Of a stretch of 64,000 nucleotides of DNA, positions 7,703-15,767 are shown piece by piece. The stretch is from positions 1 to 64,000 of the forward strand of contig NZ_JADWYM010000006.1 in the NCBI RefSeq assembly GCF_022414535.1, read 5' to 3'. Position numbers and translations under genes: made by a program. The stretch comes from Streptomyces sp. MUM 2J. Its GTDB lineage: Bacteria; Actinomycetota; Actinomycetes; Streptomycetales; Streptomycetaceae. Under the pieces are notes generated by a model. That model had not been told where the DNA came from, made no database searches, and was given only the letters and a program-made list of their open reading frames with translations. Within the stretch, counting starts at the first letter, position 1; each line of letters opens with the position of its first letter.

Positions 7703-8941
7703 CTAGGGGGCGTCGTCGCTGTCGATGCCCAGGCCGGGCAGCAGGCCGGGCAGCAGCGGCGGGAGCGTGACGTCCGGTGCGGGGGTGGGCGAGCCGGACG
7801 ACGGCTCCGTGGTGCCGGTGTCCGGCGGCGGGTCGAGCAGGCCGCCGGTGCTGCCGCCGAGCAGGCCGTCGCTCTGGCCGTCGGAGCCGTCGGGGGACGC
7901 GCTCGGGCTGCCGCTGCCGGACTGGCCGGCGGTGGTGGGGGAGCCGCTGCCGGCACTGGGCGCCGCCGCGTGCCCGGTGCCGGAGGAACCGGTGCCCGGG
8001 GTGCCCGGGGACTGCCGGCTGCTCGCGCCGCCGCTCTGTGCGGGGGGCTGCGGGAGCATGGACTGGAGCGGGGCCACCTCGTCGTCTATGGCGTCGAAGA
8101 CCGACGACACCTGCTGACTGACGTCCCCGAGCTGCACGGGCAGTCGCTGGGCCAGGGCGCCCCAGGCGTCGCGGTGCGAGCGCGAGAAGGCGGACAGTGC
8201 CTGGATGGGGCCCAGCGAGTCGGGGTCGCGCTCGTAGGCCTCGTGCAGCAGGCGGTGGCCCTCGGCGGCGTCGTGTTGCACGCCGGACAGGGCGCGGCGG
8301 ATCTCGCCGAGGGACTCGTGGTCGAGGCGGCCGCTGCGACCGCGTTCCATCAGCCGCCGGGCCTCGCTGAGCCGGGTGGAGGCCTGGTCCAGGTAGCTCC
8401 GGCCGCGTTCGTCGTCGTTGTCGGACAGGTAGTTGAGCTTGAAGTCCTCGATGCCGCGCTTGAGGCCGTAGAGCGAGTCACCGGGCAGGGCGTCGGAACT
8501 CGCGGCGGCGACTCCGCCGAAGGCGCCCGCGGCGACTCCGACACTCAGCCCGCCCGCGGTGAGGCCCTTGGCGAGCCGCGAACGCGGGCGGAACCTCCCC
8601 AGCGGGGTCGCCCGGTGTGTGCCCCGGGCCCGAGGGGAACGCTGCTCGGGCACCGAAGGGTCTGTCGCCTCGCCTCCCGCGCCCTCCTGCAGCATGGCCT
8701 CGAACGCGGCCACGAGCTGGGCCCGCTGGACGACCTTGACCTCGGGGTCGAGCTCCGGCTTGGGCAGCTCGCCGAGACCGGTGGCAAGGGCCAGCAGTAG
8801 GCCCTGCTCGGTCTGTTCCGCAGCGGCTGCGGCCGGTGCCGATCCTTCGGACTGCTCGGCCGCCGAGCCCCGGTCGCTCTGCTCCTCCAGGGCCAGGGCG
8901 AAGGCGTTCGCCCGCCGGTGCGCCGATACGTTCGCGATCAC
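7703..8941 (-). CDS. rsbN: Anti-sigma factor RsbN (antagonist of BldN), DUF5667-containing membrane protein
   Basis: 412 residues from GTG 8941, chosen because GGAGG lies 8 bases upstream; a GTG three codons earlier (8950) would sit right on that Shine-Dalgarno. The first 85 residues (IANVSAHRRANAFALALEEQ) form the cytoplasmic sigma-binding part. There is one transmembrane segment (GLTAGGLSVGVAAGAFGGVAAA). The exterior region has the DUF5667 signature DALPGDSLYGLKRGIEDFKLNYL, then a long Ser/Gly/Pro-rich tail. Its position directly downstream of bldN and this architecture identify RsbN, which in Streptomyces venezuelae holds BldN inactive at the membrane and controls chaplin/rodlin expression. 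It is transcribed from its own BldN-type promoter. Confidence 0.9.
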   Translation of the reverse strand: MIANVSAHRRANAFALALEEQSDRGSAAEQSEGSAPAAAAAEQTEQGLLLALATGLGELPKPELDPEVKVVQRAQLVAAFEAMLQEGAGGEATDPSVPEQRSPRARGTHRATPLGRFRPRSRLAKGLTAGGLSVGVAAGAFGGVAAASSDALPGDSLYGLKRGIEDFKLNYLSDNDDERGRSYLDQASTRLSEARRLMERGRSGRLDHESLGEIRRALSGVQHDAAEGHRLLHEAYERDPDSLGPIQALSAFSRSHRDAWGALAQRLPVQLGDVSQQVSSVFDAIDDEVAPLQSMLPQPPAQSGGASSRQSPGTPGTGSSGTGHAAAPSAGSGSPTTAGQSGSGSPSASPDGSDGQSDGLLGGSTGGLLDPPPDTGTTEPSSGSPTPAPDVTLPPLLPGLLPGLGIDSDDAP

Positions 8942-9071
8942 TGGCGGCACCTCCTCTCGTCATGACGGTCGACTCCCCAGGGGGCCTGAGGGTTGCACGC
9001 CCACGACCACCTCCACTCGTTCGAGTGATCAGGGTTGGCCCGGACGTGACCACAGGGAGCCTGTATCCCGC

Positions 9072-9100
9072 ACAACGAGCGGCGCGGCACTTGGGTTACG
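9072..9100 (-). promoter_or_regulatory. Candidate BldN-dependent promoter of rsbN
   Basis: Read on the minus strand: CGTAAC (9100-9095) as -35 and CGTTGT (9077-9072) as -10, separated by 17 bases. These match the known BldN promoter elements as I recall them (CGTAAC and CGTTG-). The expected start, near 9065, gives a leader of roughly 120 bases before the rsbN GTG. Confidence 0.7.
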
Positions 9101-9187
9101 GACGGAGGATGATCGGATGGGGAAGTCAACGAACTTTTACGGAAAGTGAGTTGGGGGTCGCCGAAGGTGCGGGCCTGGGTGGGGCGA

Positions 9188-9979
9188 TCAGCGGGCGTCG
9201 TCCGGCAGGAGCCGGGCGAGGGTGCGCACGGCGCGGTACTGGAGGGTCTTGATCGCGCCCTCGTTCTTGCCCATGACGCGGGCGGTCTCCGCGACGGAGA
9301 GGCCTTGGAGGAACCGGAGTGTCACGCACTCCTGCTGCTGGGGGTTGAGCCGGCGTACGGCGTCGAGCAGGGCGGCGTTGGAGAGGGACTCCAGGACCGA
9401 TTCCTCGGGCGAGCGTTCGACCTCGTTGGCGTCGAGCATCTCGCCGGTGGTGACCTCCAGCCGGAAGCGGCTCGACTTGAAGTGGTCGGCGACGAGGTTG
9501 CGGGCGATCGTGACGAGCCACGCCCCGAAGTCCCGCCCCTGCCAGGTGAAGGTGCCGATCCGGCGCAGGGCCCGCAGAAAGGTCTCACTGGTGAGGTCCT
9601 CTGCGGTCGCCTTGCCGCCCACCCGGTAGTAGATGTAGCGGTACACGGTGTCGCTGTACTGGTCGTAGAGACGGCCGAACGCGTCGGCCTCCCCGGCCTG
9701 GGCGCGCTCGACGAGGTCCATCATGCGGGCGCTGTCACTGTCGGCGGCCGGGCGGCGGGCGGTGGTCGCGCCGTTGCCGTTGTTCGCCGAACGGCTCCGT
9801 CTGCCGACCGCGGCGCCGCCGTCGGCGAGTGCGTAGCACGGGCCTACGGGGGTGGCGGAGGCGAAGGCGGGCACGGCGTACGCGGTGGGGACCAGGCCGC
9901 GCATCATGTTGTGCACTGTCGCGACCGTTGCGCGCAGCGTAGCCAGGCCCGAGGCGTCAACCCCGACGTGTGGGTACAC
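9188..9979 (-). CDS. bldN: Developmental RNA polymerase ECF sigma factor BldN (pro-protein)
   Basis: 263 residues from GTG 9979. An N-terminal extension of roughly 85 residues (YPHVGVDASGLATLRATVATV...) precedes the sigma domains, matching the pro-sequence that is removed from BldN in S. coelicolor. Region 2 runs from about residue 88 (LVERAQAGEADAFGRLYDQYSDTVYRY) through TAEDLTSETFLRAL and FGAWLVTIARNLVADH. Region 4 ends with LRFLQGLSVAETARVMGKNEGAIKTLQYRAVRTLARLL. BldN directs transcription of bldM, whiI and, in S. venezuelae, the chaplin and rodlin genes for aerial growth. rsbN lies 246 bases downstream on the same strand. Confidence 0.95.
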   Translation of the reverse strand: MYPHVGVDASGLATLRATVATVHNMMRGLVPTAYAVPAFASATPVGPCYALADGGAAVGRRSRSANNGNGATTARRPAADSDSARMMDLVERAQAGEADAFGRLYDQYSDTVYRYIYYRVGGKATAEDLTSETFLRALRRIGTFTWQGRDFGAWLVTIARNLVADHFKSSRFRLEVTTGEMLDANEVERSPEESVLESLSNAALLDAVRRLNPQQQECVTLRFLQGLSVAETARVMGKNEGAIKTLQYRAVRTLARLLPDDAR

Positions 9980-10660
9980 GGGACTCCCAGAGGCAGAGCT
10001 TCCATCACGTGCAGTGCGGGACCTTTCACCCGTCGTGGCGACGGAGGGGTACCGGTTTGCGTCTGAGGAGAATAACGCTTCGTGCAGGCACTGCTACACC
10101 GAGTTGCTCAAATCATCGATTGCGTCGCTTCTGTATCCGATTGACGCTCGATCGGGTGCCGCAGAGTGAGCGTTTGCTGATCGATTCTCTTCGGGTTTCG
10201 GGTGGATGCGGGGCGTCTTGTGGCCAGGTGCGGGGGAGGGGACTGGGCAGGGGTTCTGCGGGGTACGTCCCCTGGATTGGCCAGGTGTGAGCGCCGATGA
10301 CGGGATATGAGTGGCGGGTCCGGTCGGCGGGTGCGGCGTGGCCGGCACGACGGCGGCCCTGCGGCGGCCGGGGCGGGCGCGACGACACTCTCCCCGGTGC
10401 ACCGGACGCCGCACCGGCTGTGGACTTCTCCCCGGGTGCCGGGTGCCGGGTGCGCACCCGGCACCGGGTCCGGACGCAGCGGGGCGGAGGGGCGCCGCCG
10501 GGGCAACGGCCCCCGCCGGTCGGGCCGGATCGGTCCGGCGCCACCGGGCGCGCGGGCCCGCCACGGCGTTCGGGGCGGTCCGTCGCTCGGGGCGAATCCG
10601 GGCGCGGCGCCGCACGACCGGGACGCCGCACGACCGGGCGGGGCGGCGGGGGCCGCTGCC
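9980..10660. promoter_or_regulatory. Long upstream region of bldN, no gene recognised
   Basis: About 680 bases separate bldN from the stop of the HAD-IB gene, which is transcribed toward it. The part next to bldN (10030-10200) is less GC-rich than its surroundings and should hold the bldN promoter. The part from 10300 to 10650 is extremely GC-rich with no supported coding frame. Large leaders are typical of developmentally regulated streptomycete genes. Confidence 0.6.
10093..10107. promoter_or_regulatory. Candidate BldD binding site upstream of bldN
   Basis: ACACCGAGT at 10096-10104 fits the core ACnCnGnGT of the palindromic BldD consensus; the outer T and A positions do not match. BldD is known to repress bldN in Streptomyces. 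The site lies about 115 bases before the GTG. With only six fixed bases a chance match is possible. Confidence 0.4.
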
Positions 10661-11599
10661 CTAGCGGCGCCTGCGGTGCAGGGCGATCGCCGCCGCCGTA
10701 CCGCCGGCCACCGCGCCGACACCCGCCGCCGCGGGGATGCCGACCTTGGCCGCCTTGCGGCCCGTGCGGTAGTCGCGCAGGCGCCAGTCCAGCCGCCGGG
10801 CGTGCTTGCGCAGCTTGGTGTCGGGGTTGATGGCGTAGGGGTGCCCGACCAGGGAGAGCATCGGGATGTCGTTGTGGCTGTCGCTGTACGCCGCGCAGCG
10901 GCCGAGGTCCAGGCCCTCCGCCACCGCCAGGGCGCGCACCGCCTCCGCCTTGGCGGGCCCGTGCAGGGGCTCGCCGACCAGCTTGCCCGTGTAGACGCCG
11001 CCGACCGACTCGGCCACCGTGCCCAGGGCGCCGGTCAGGCCCAGGCGGCGGGCGATGACCTGGGCGATCTCCACCGGTGCCGCCGTGACCAGCCAGACCT
11101 TCTGTCCCGCGTCCAGGTGGGCCTGCGCCAGGGCGCGGGTGCCGGGCCAGATGCGCTCGGCCATGTACTCGTCGTAGATCTCCTCGCCGATCGACTTCAG
11201 CTCCGACACGCGGTGGCCCTTGACGATCGAGAGGGCGGAGTCCCGGGCCTCCTGCATGTGCTCGGGGTCCTCGACGCCGGCCAGCCTGAACCAGGCCTGC
11301 TGCCAGGCGAACCGGGCCAGGTCGCGCGTCTCGAAGAACTTCCGCTTGTACAGGCCCCGGCCGAAGTGGAAGAGGGCGGCACCCTGCATCACGGTGTTGT
11401 CGAGGTCGAAGAACGCGGCGGCCCTGTCATCGCCGGAGACGGGGAATTCCGGTTCCTCTTCCGGCAGGGTGTCCGCCGGGACGTCCTGGGTGGCGTCCTG
11501 CGAGGACTTGCGGGCGGCCTCGGCCGAGGCCTCGCCTGCCAACACGCTCCGCGCCGTGGCGGAGCGCCTACGGGGAGTGAGCCATCCTAGAGCGGCCAT
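10661..11599 (-). CDS. HAD-IB family phosphatase (SerB-like) with C-terminal hydrophobic tail
   Basis: 312 residues from ATG 11599. A polar 58-residue N-terminus is followed by motif I AAFFDLDNTVMQGAAL (D65, D67), a helical cap, motif II WLVTAAPVEIAQ, and motifs III/IV near AYSDSHNDIPMLSLVG with ANPD-like INPDTKLR. This subfamily includes phosphoserine phosphatases and CicA-type enzymes acting on lipid or sugar phosphates. The last 30 residues (VGIPAAAGVGAVAGGTAAAIALHRRRR) look like a membrane anchor or hydrophobic tail. An alternative ATG lies at 11611 and neither has a strong ribosome binding site. It is divergent from the glutaredoxin-like gene. Confidence 0.85.
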   Translation of the reverse strand: MAALGWLTPRRRSATARSVLAGEASAEAARKSSQDATQDVPADTLPEEEPEFPVSGDDRAAAFFDLDNTVMQGAALFHFGRGLYKRKFFETRDLARFAWQQAWFRLAGVEDPEHMQEARDSALSIVKGHRVSELKSIGEEIYDEYMAERIWPGTRALAQAHLDAGQKVWLVTAAPVEIAQVIARRLGLTGALGTVAESVGGVYTGKLVGEPLHGPAKAEAVRALAVAEGLDLGRCAAYSDSHNDIPMLSLVGHPYAINPDTKLRKHARRLDWRLRDYRTGRKAAKVGIPAAAGVGAVAGGTAAAIALHRRRR

Positions 11600-11738
11600 G
11601 CCCGTGAGCATAGCCAGTTTGTTCGGTGCTTCCGGCGCCGAGAGGTTCGCGGGGTGTGAACTCTCCGCGACCGCATCGTTAAGGGAGCTGGTTCCGGGGT
11701 GGGTTCCGACCTTGCGCCGCCGCGCGAGAATGGCCGAC

Positions 11739-12017
11739 ATGAGTCCCTTCTTCCGTCGCAAGGCCCCGATGGCCCCGAGTGACCGTCTCGTCACCCTCGT
11801 CCGCAAGCCCGGGTGCCATTTGTGTGATGACGCACAGCTCGTGATCGAGAAGGTGTGCGGCGAGCTCGGCGTGCCCTGGGAGCAGAAGGACATCACCGAG
11901 GATCGGCAGCTCCACGACCAGTACTGGGAGCAGATTCCCGTCGTACTGGTCGACGGCGAGCAGCACACCTTCTGGCGTGTGAACGAGGAGCGGCTTCGCA
12001 GGGCACTGACCGACTAG
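11739..12017 (+). CDS. Glutaredoxin-like protein (DUF836/thioredoxin fold)
   Basis: 92 residues with a redox motif in VTLVRKPGCHLCDDAQLVIEKV (CHLC), then PWEQKDITEDRQLHDQYWEQIPVVLVDGEQHTFWRV, where the cis-Pro region IPVVLVDG completes the thioredoxin fold. It probably handles thiol redox or acts as a small disulfide reductase. It lies just upstream of rex, so a redox connection is plausible though not shown. The start could also be ATG 11730 (MADM...) or ATG 11769; no option has a clear Shine-Dalgarno. Confidence 0.85.
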   Translation: MSPFFRRKAPMAPSDRLVTLVRKPGCHLCDDAQLVIEKVCGELGVPWEQKDITEDRQLHDQYWEQIPVVLVDGEQHTFWRVNEERLRRALTD

Positions 12018-12204
12018 TCCAAACTGGCTGGAAAGTCGCTTAGGATCGACGGCGTTGTGGTCTCGGGGGCGGGATGCGGTAAGGAGTGTGTGCGGCTTTG
12101 CCCCCTTCAGCAGAGCAACGACGGCACCCGCACGGCGGTTCCATATCGGCGTGCCGGGGATGCGTGAGCCCGGTCACGTTGGGCGGGCAAATCGGACACC
12201 ATCT

Positions 12205-12222
12205 TTGTGCACGCGTTCACAA
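12205..12222. promoter_or_regulatory. Rex operator (ROP) upstream of rex-hemACD
   Basis: TTGTGCACGCGTTCACAA is a near-perfect inverted repeat matching the Rex consensus TTGTGAAnnnnTTCACAA with one mismatch. It lies 77 bases before the rex start, as expected for Rex autoregulation of its own operon in response to the NADH/NAD+ ratio. Confidence 0.88.
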
Positions 12223-12298
12223 AGACATAGCCTGCTGTCGACGGGGCGGTCCGGGGACGTATGGCCGCCCGCAGCCCAGCTCTACCCGCAGGAGCACC

Positions 12299-13057
12299 GT
12301 GGCAACTGGCCGAACTCACCGACCGGCGACCCGTAGCCGAGGGATTCCCGAGGCCACCGTCGCCAGGCTTCCGCTGTACCTCCGCGCCCTGACCGCGCTC
12401 TCGGAGCGCTCGGTCCCCACGGTCTCCTCCGAGGAACTCGCCGCGGCGGCCGGGGTCAATTCCGCGAAGCTGCGCAAGGACTTCTCGTACCTCGGTTCCT
12501 ACGGGACGCGCGGTGTGGGGTACGACGTCGAGTATCTCGTCTACCAGATCTCCCGCGAACTGGGCCTCACCCAGGACTGGCCGGTTGTCATCGTCGGTAT
12601 CGGCAACCTCGGCGCGGCCCTCGCCAACTACGGCGGCTTCGCCTCCCGTGGCTTCCGCGTCGCGGCGCTCATCGACGCCGACCCGGCCCTGGCCGGCAAG
12701 CCCGTCGCCGGGATCCCGGTGCAGCACACCGACGACCTGGAGAAGATCATCCAGGACAACGGCGTCTCCATCGGCGTCATCGCGACGCCCGCCGGGGCCG
12801 CCCAGCAGGTGTGCGACCGGCTGGTCGCCGCCGGGGTCACCTCCATCCTGAACTTCGCGCCGACCGTGCTGAACGTCCCCGAGGGGGTCGACGTGCGCAA
12901 GGTCGACCTCTCCATCGAGCTGCAGATCCTCGCCTTCCACGAGCAGCGCAAGGCCGGCGAGGAGGCAGCCGACACCGCCGTTCCGGCCGCCGCCACCCAC
13001 GGCGACGCCACCGACCAGGGGCCCGACGGGGACGTCCCCGCCGTGATGCCGGCATGA
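12299..13057 (+). CDS. rex: Redox-sensing transcriptional repressor Rex
   Basis: 252 residues from GTG 12299 (GGAG just upstream). The N-terminal winged HTH has IPEATVARLPLYLRAL, SSEELAAAAGVNSAKLRKDFSYLG and SYGTRGVGYDV. The C-terminal Rossmann domain begins VVIVGIGNLGAALANY and senses NADH versus NAD+. The domain-swapped C-terminal helix is LSIELQILAFHEQ, followed by an Ala-rich tail. Rex represses respiratory and haem genes when NADH is low and releases the operator when it rises. Its stop overlaps the hemA start (ATGA), giving translational coupling. An operator is present upstream. Confidence 0.96.
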   Translation: MATGRTHRPATRSRGIPEATVARLPLYLRALTALSERSVPTVSSEELAAAAGVNSAKLRKDFSYLGSYGTRGVGYDVEYLVYQISRELGLTQDWPVVIVGIGNLGAALANYGGFASRGFRVAALIDADPALAGKPVAGIPVQHTDDLEKIIQDNGVSIGVIATPAGAAQQVCDRLVAAGVTSILNFAPTVLNVPEGVDVRKVDLSIELQILAFHEQRKAGEEAADTAVPAAATHGDATDQGPDGDVPAVMPA

Positions 13058-14763
13058 GTCTCCTCGTCGTGGGACTGAGCCACCGCAGCGCCCCGGTCAG
13101 CGTGCTGGAGCGGGCTTCGCTCGGTGCGGACGCGCAGACCAAGCTGCTCCAGGACACGGTCGCCGCCGAGCCGGCCGCCGAGGCCGCGGTGCTCGCCACC
13201 TGCAACCGCATCGAGCTGTACGCCGACGTGGACAAGTTCCACGCCGGTGTGGCCGAGCTGTCCACACTGCTCGCCCGGCACAGCGGGGTCGGCCTCGACG
13301 AACTCACGCCCTACCTGTACGTGCACTACGAGGACCGGGCCGTCCACCACCTGTTCTCGGTGGCCTGCGGACTGGACTCCATGGTCGTCGGCGAGGGGCA
13401 GATCCTCGGCCAGATCAAGGACTCCCTGGCCCGCGCGCAGGACCTGCACACCGCCGGGCGGTTGACGAACGACCTGTTCCAGCAGGCGCTCCGGGTCGGC
13501 AAGCGGGCCCACTCCGAGACCGGCATCGACCGGGCCGGGCAGTCGCTGGTCACCTTCGGCCTGGAGCAGTTCTCCCGGGGCACCGACGTCCGGACCTGGA
13601 CGGCCGGCAAGCGGGCGTTGATCATCGGGGCCGGATCGATGTCGTCGCTCGCCGCGGCGACGCTCGCCCGCGCCGGCGTCGCGGAGGTCGTCGTCGCCAA
13701 CCGCACCTTCGAGCGCGCCGAGCGGCTCGCCCGGATACTCACCGACGCCCACGGCACGGACGTGGTGGCCCGCGCGGTACCGATGGAATCGGTGCCGGCC
13801 GAGCTGACACGTGCCGACGTAGCCGTCTCCTGCACCGGGGCGACCGGACTGGTCCTGACGGCGGAGGCCGTCGCCACCGCGGTCGACGGCCGCGCGGGCG
13901 CCCCCACCGCTCCGGCCGGGGACCCCGCGACGGGCGAGCGGACCGGCGCGCGGGCGCTGCCGCCCACCTCCGTCGGCACCGAGGAGGGCTGTCCGCTGGA
14001 CCCGACCGCCGTCCAGGCGGGTTTCTCCGTGTTCGGTGACGCCGCCGTGGCCGGCATGGACGCGGCGACGCTGGAGCAGCACGCCGCCTGGGTCGACAAG
14101 GGCACCGTCGTCCAGCGCCGCGAGGACGCCCGGCGCAACGCCGAGGCCGACGCGGAGCTGATCGGTGCGCTCGCCGCGACCGTGGCGACGGTCGGCCGGA
14201 TCCCCGAGCGGCGCCGCCCCGAGCCGGCTGCCGGTGCCGCACGGCCCGAGCCGGTCCTCTTCCTCCTCGACCTGGCGATGCCGCGCGACATCGACGCCGC
14301 CGCACACCGGCTGGCCGGGGTGCGCCTGGTCGACATCGAGTCCCTCGCCGAGGCCTCCGCCGACGCCCCCATGGCCGCCGACGTCGACCAGGTCCGCCGG
14401 ATCGTCTCCGACGAGGTCGCCGCGTTCGGCGCCGCCCAGCGGGCCGCGCACATCACGCCCACGGTCGTCGCCCTGCGCACCATGGCCGCCGATGTCGTGG
14501 CCGGCGAGATCGCGCGCCTGGAGGGCCGCCTGCCCGGCCTCGACGACAAGCACCGCTCGGAGATCGTCCAGACCGTCCGGCGTGTCGTCGACAAGCTGCT
14601 GCACGCGCCGACCGTGCGGGTCAAGCAGTTGGCGTCCGAACCCGGCGGTGCCGGGTACGCGGACGCCCTGCGCACCCTGTTCGACCTCGACCCCGAGACG
14701 GTCGCCGCCGTCTCCCGGGCCGAGGACAGCACCGACGAGAAGCAGAACCGAGGGCCGGCATGA
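13054..14763 (+). CDS. hemA: Glutamyl-tRNA reductase HemA
   Basis: 569 residues. It catalyses NADPH-dependent reduction of glutamyl-tRNA to glutamate-1-semialdehyde, the first committed step of C5-pathway tetrapyrrole synthesis. MSLLVVGLSHRSAPVSVLER starts the catalytic domain, the active-site cysteine is C50 in LATCNRIELY, and the signature HLFSVACGLDSMVVGEGQILGQIK and the NADP Rossmann motif IGAGSMSSLAA follow. LDLAMPRDID leads into the C-terminal dimerisation helices. It is about 140-150 residues longer than typical HemA because of an Ala/Gly/Glu-rich insertion around residues 280-395. It overlaps rex and hemC by ATGA junctions. Confidence 0.96.
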   Translation: MSLLVVGLSHRSAPVSVLERASLGADAQTKLLQDTVAAEPAAEAAVLATCNRIELYADVDKFHAGVAELSTLLARHSGVGLDELTPYLYVHYEDRAVHHLFSVACGLDSMVVGEGQILGQIKDSLARAQDLHTAGRLTNDLFQQALRVGKRAHSETGIDRAGQSLVTFGLEQFSRGTDVRTWTAGKRALIIGAGSMSSLAAATLARAGVAEVVVANRTFERAERLARILTDAHGTDVVARAVPMESVPAELTRADVAVSCTGATGLVLTAEAVATAVDGRAGAPTAPAGDPATGERTGARALPPTSVGTEEGCPLDPTAVQAGFSVFGDAAVAGMDAATLEQHAAWVDKGTVVQRREDARRNAEADAELIGALAATVATVGRIPERRRPEPAAGAARPEPVLFLLDLAMPRDIDAAAHRLAGVRLVDIESLAEASADAPMAADVDQVRRIVSDEVAAFGAAQRAAHITPTVVALRTMAADVVAGEIARLEGRLPGLDDKHRSEIVQTVRRVVDKLLHAPTVRVKQLASEPGGAGYADALRTLFDLDPETVAAVSRAEDSTDEKQNRGPA

Positions 14764-15767
14764 GTGACAAGGCTTTGAGGCTCGGGACCAGGCGCAGCAA
14801 GCTCGCCATGGCCCAGTCCGGGCAGATGGCGGAGGCCGTCAGCCGGGTGACCGGGCGGCCCGTCGAACTCGTCGAGATCACCACCTACGGTGACGTCTCC
14901 CGCGCGCATCTGGCGCAGATCGGCGGCACCGGCGTGTTCGTCACGGCGCTGCGTGACGCGCTGGTCAGGGGCGAGGTCGACTTCGCGGTTCATTCGCTCA
15001 AGGACCTGCCCACCGCGCAGCCCGAGGAACTGGCCCTGGCCGCCGTCCCGGTGCGTGAGGACCCGCGGGACGTGATCGTGGCGCGTGACGCGCTGAAGTT
15101 CACGGACCTGCCGCGCGGGGCGCGCATAGGCACCGGCTCACCGCGCCGCATGGCGCAGCTGAACGCGTACGCGCGCAGCCACGGGCTGGACATCGAGACG
15201 GTCCCGATCCGCGGCAACGTCGACACCCGCATCGGATACGTGCGGGACGGCGAGCTGGACGCGGTGGTGCTGGCCGCGGCCGGCATGTCCCGCATCGGCC
15301 GCATCGACGAGGTGACCGACTTCCTGTCGGTCGACACGGTTCTGCCCGCCCCCGGCCAGGGGGCACTGGCGATCGAGTGCAGGGCCGGGAACACCGCCCA
15401 GGACGCTGCTCTCGTCGCCGCGCTCGCGGAACTCGACGACCCGCTCACCCGGGCCGCCGTGACCGCCGAGCGGTCACTGCTCGCCGCCCTGGAGGCCGGT
15501 TGCAGTGCGCCCGTGGGCGCGCTGGCCGACCTTCCCCCGCTCTCGGCTCCGTTCGAGCGGCGGGACCCCCAGGCCGACGGGCAGATTGTCAAGGAAATGC
15601 GCCTGCGGGGCGTCGTCGGCACGACCGACGGCACCGCGCTGGTGCAGCTGTCCACCACCGGTCCCGTGCCCGAGACGCACGACGGGGCTGTGGCACTCGG
15701 CCGCGAACTCGCCGCCGAGATGCTCGCCCAGGGCGCGGCCGGTCTGATGGGGGAGCGAGCACTTTGA
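14760..15767 (+). CDS. hemC: Hydroxymethylbilane synthase (porphobilinogen deaminase)
   Basis: 335 residues. The enzyme polymerises four porphobilinogens into hydroxymethylbilane. The N-terminal LRLGTRRSKLAMAQ, the arginine-rich GARIGTGSPRRMAQL and IRGNVDTRIGYVRDGELDAVVLAAAG blocks are intact, and the cysteine that carries the dipyrromethane cofactor is C248 in EAGCSAPVGA. Start and stop both overlap neighbours by ATGA-type junctions, so it is translated as part of the rex-hem operon. The length is close to normal, with a slightly long C-terminal domain. Confidence 0.96.
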   Translation: MSDKALRLGTRRSKLAMAQSGQMAEAVSRVTGRPVELVEITTYGDVSRAHLAQIGGTGVFVTALRDALVRGEVDFAVHSLKDLPTAQPEELALAAVPVREDPRDVIVARDALKFTDLPRGARIGTGSPRRMAQLNAYARSHGLDIETVPIRGNVDTRIGYVRDGELDAVVLAAAGMSRIGRIDEVTDFLSVDTVLPAPGQGALAIECRAGNTAQDAALVAALAELDDPLTRAAVTAERSLLAALEAGCSAPVGALADLPPLSAPFERRDPQADGQIVKEMRLRGVVGTTDGTALVQLSTTGPVPETHDGAVALGRELAAEMLAQGAAGLMGERAL

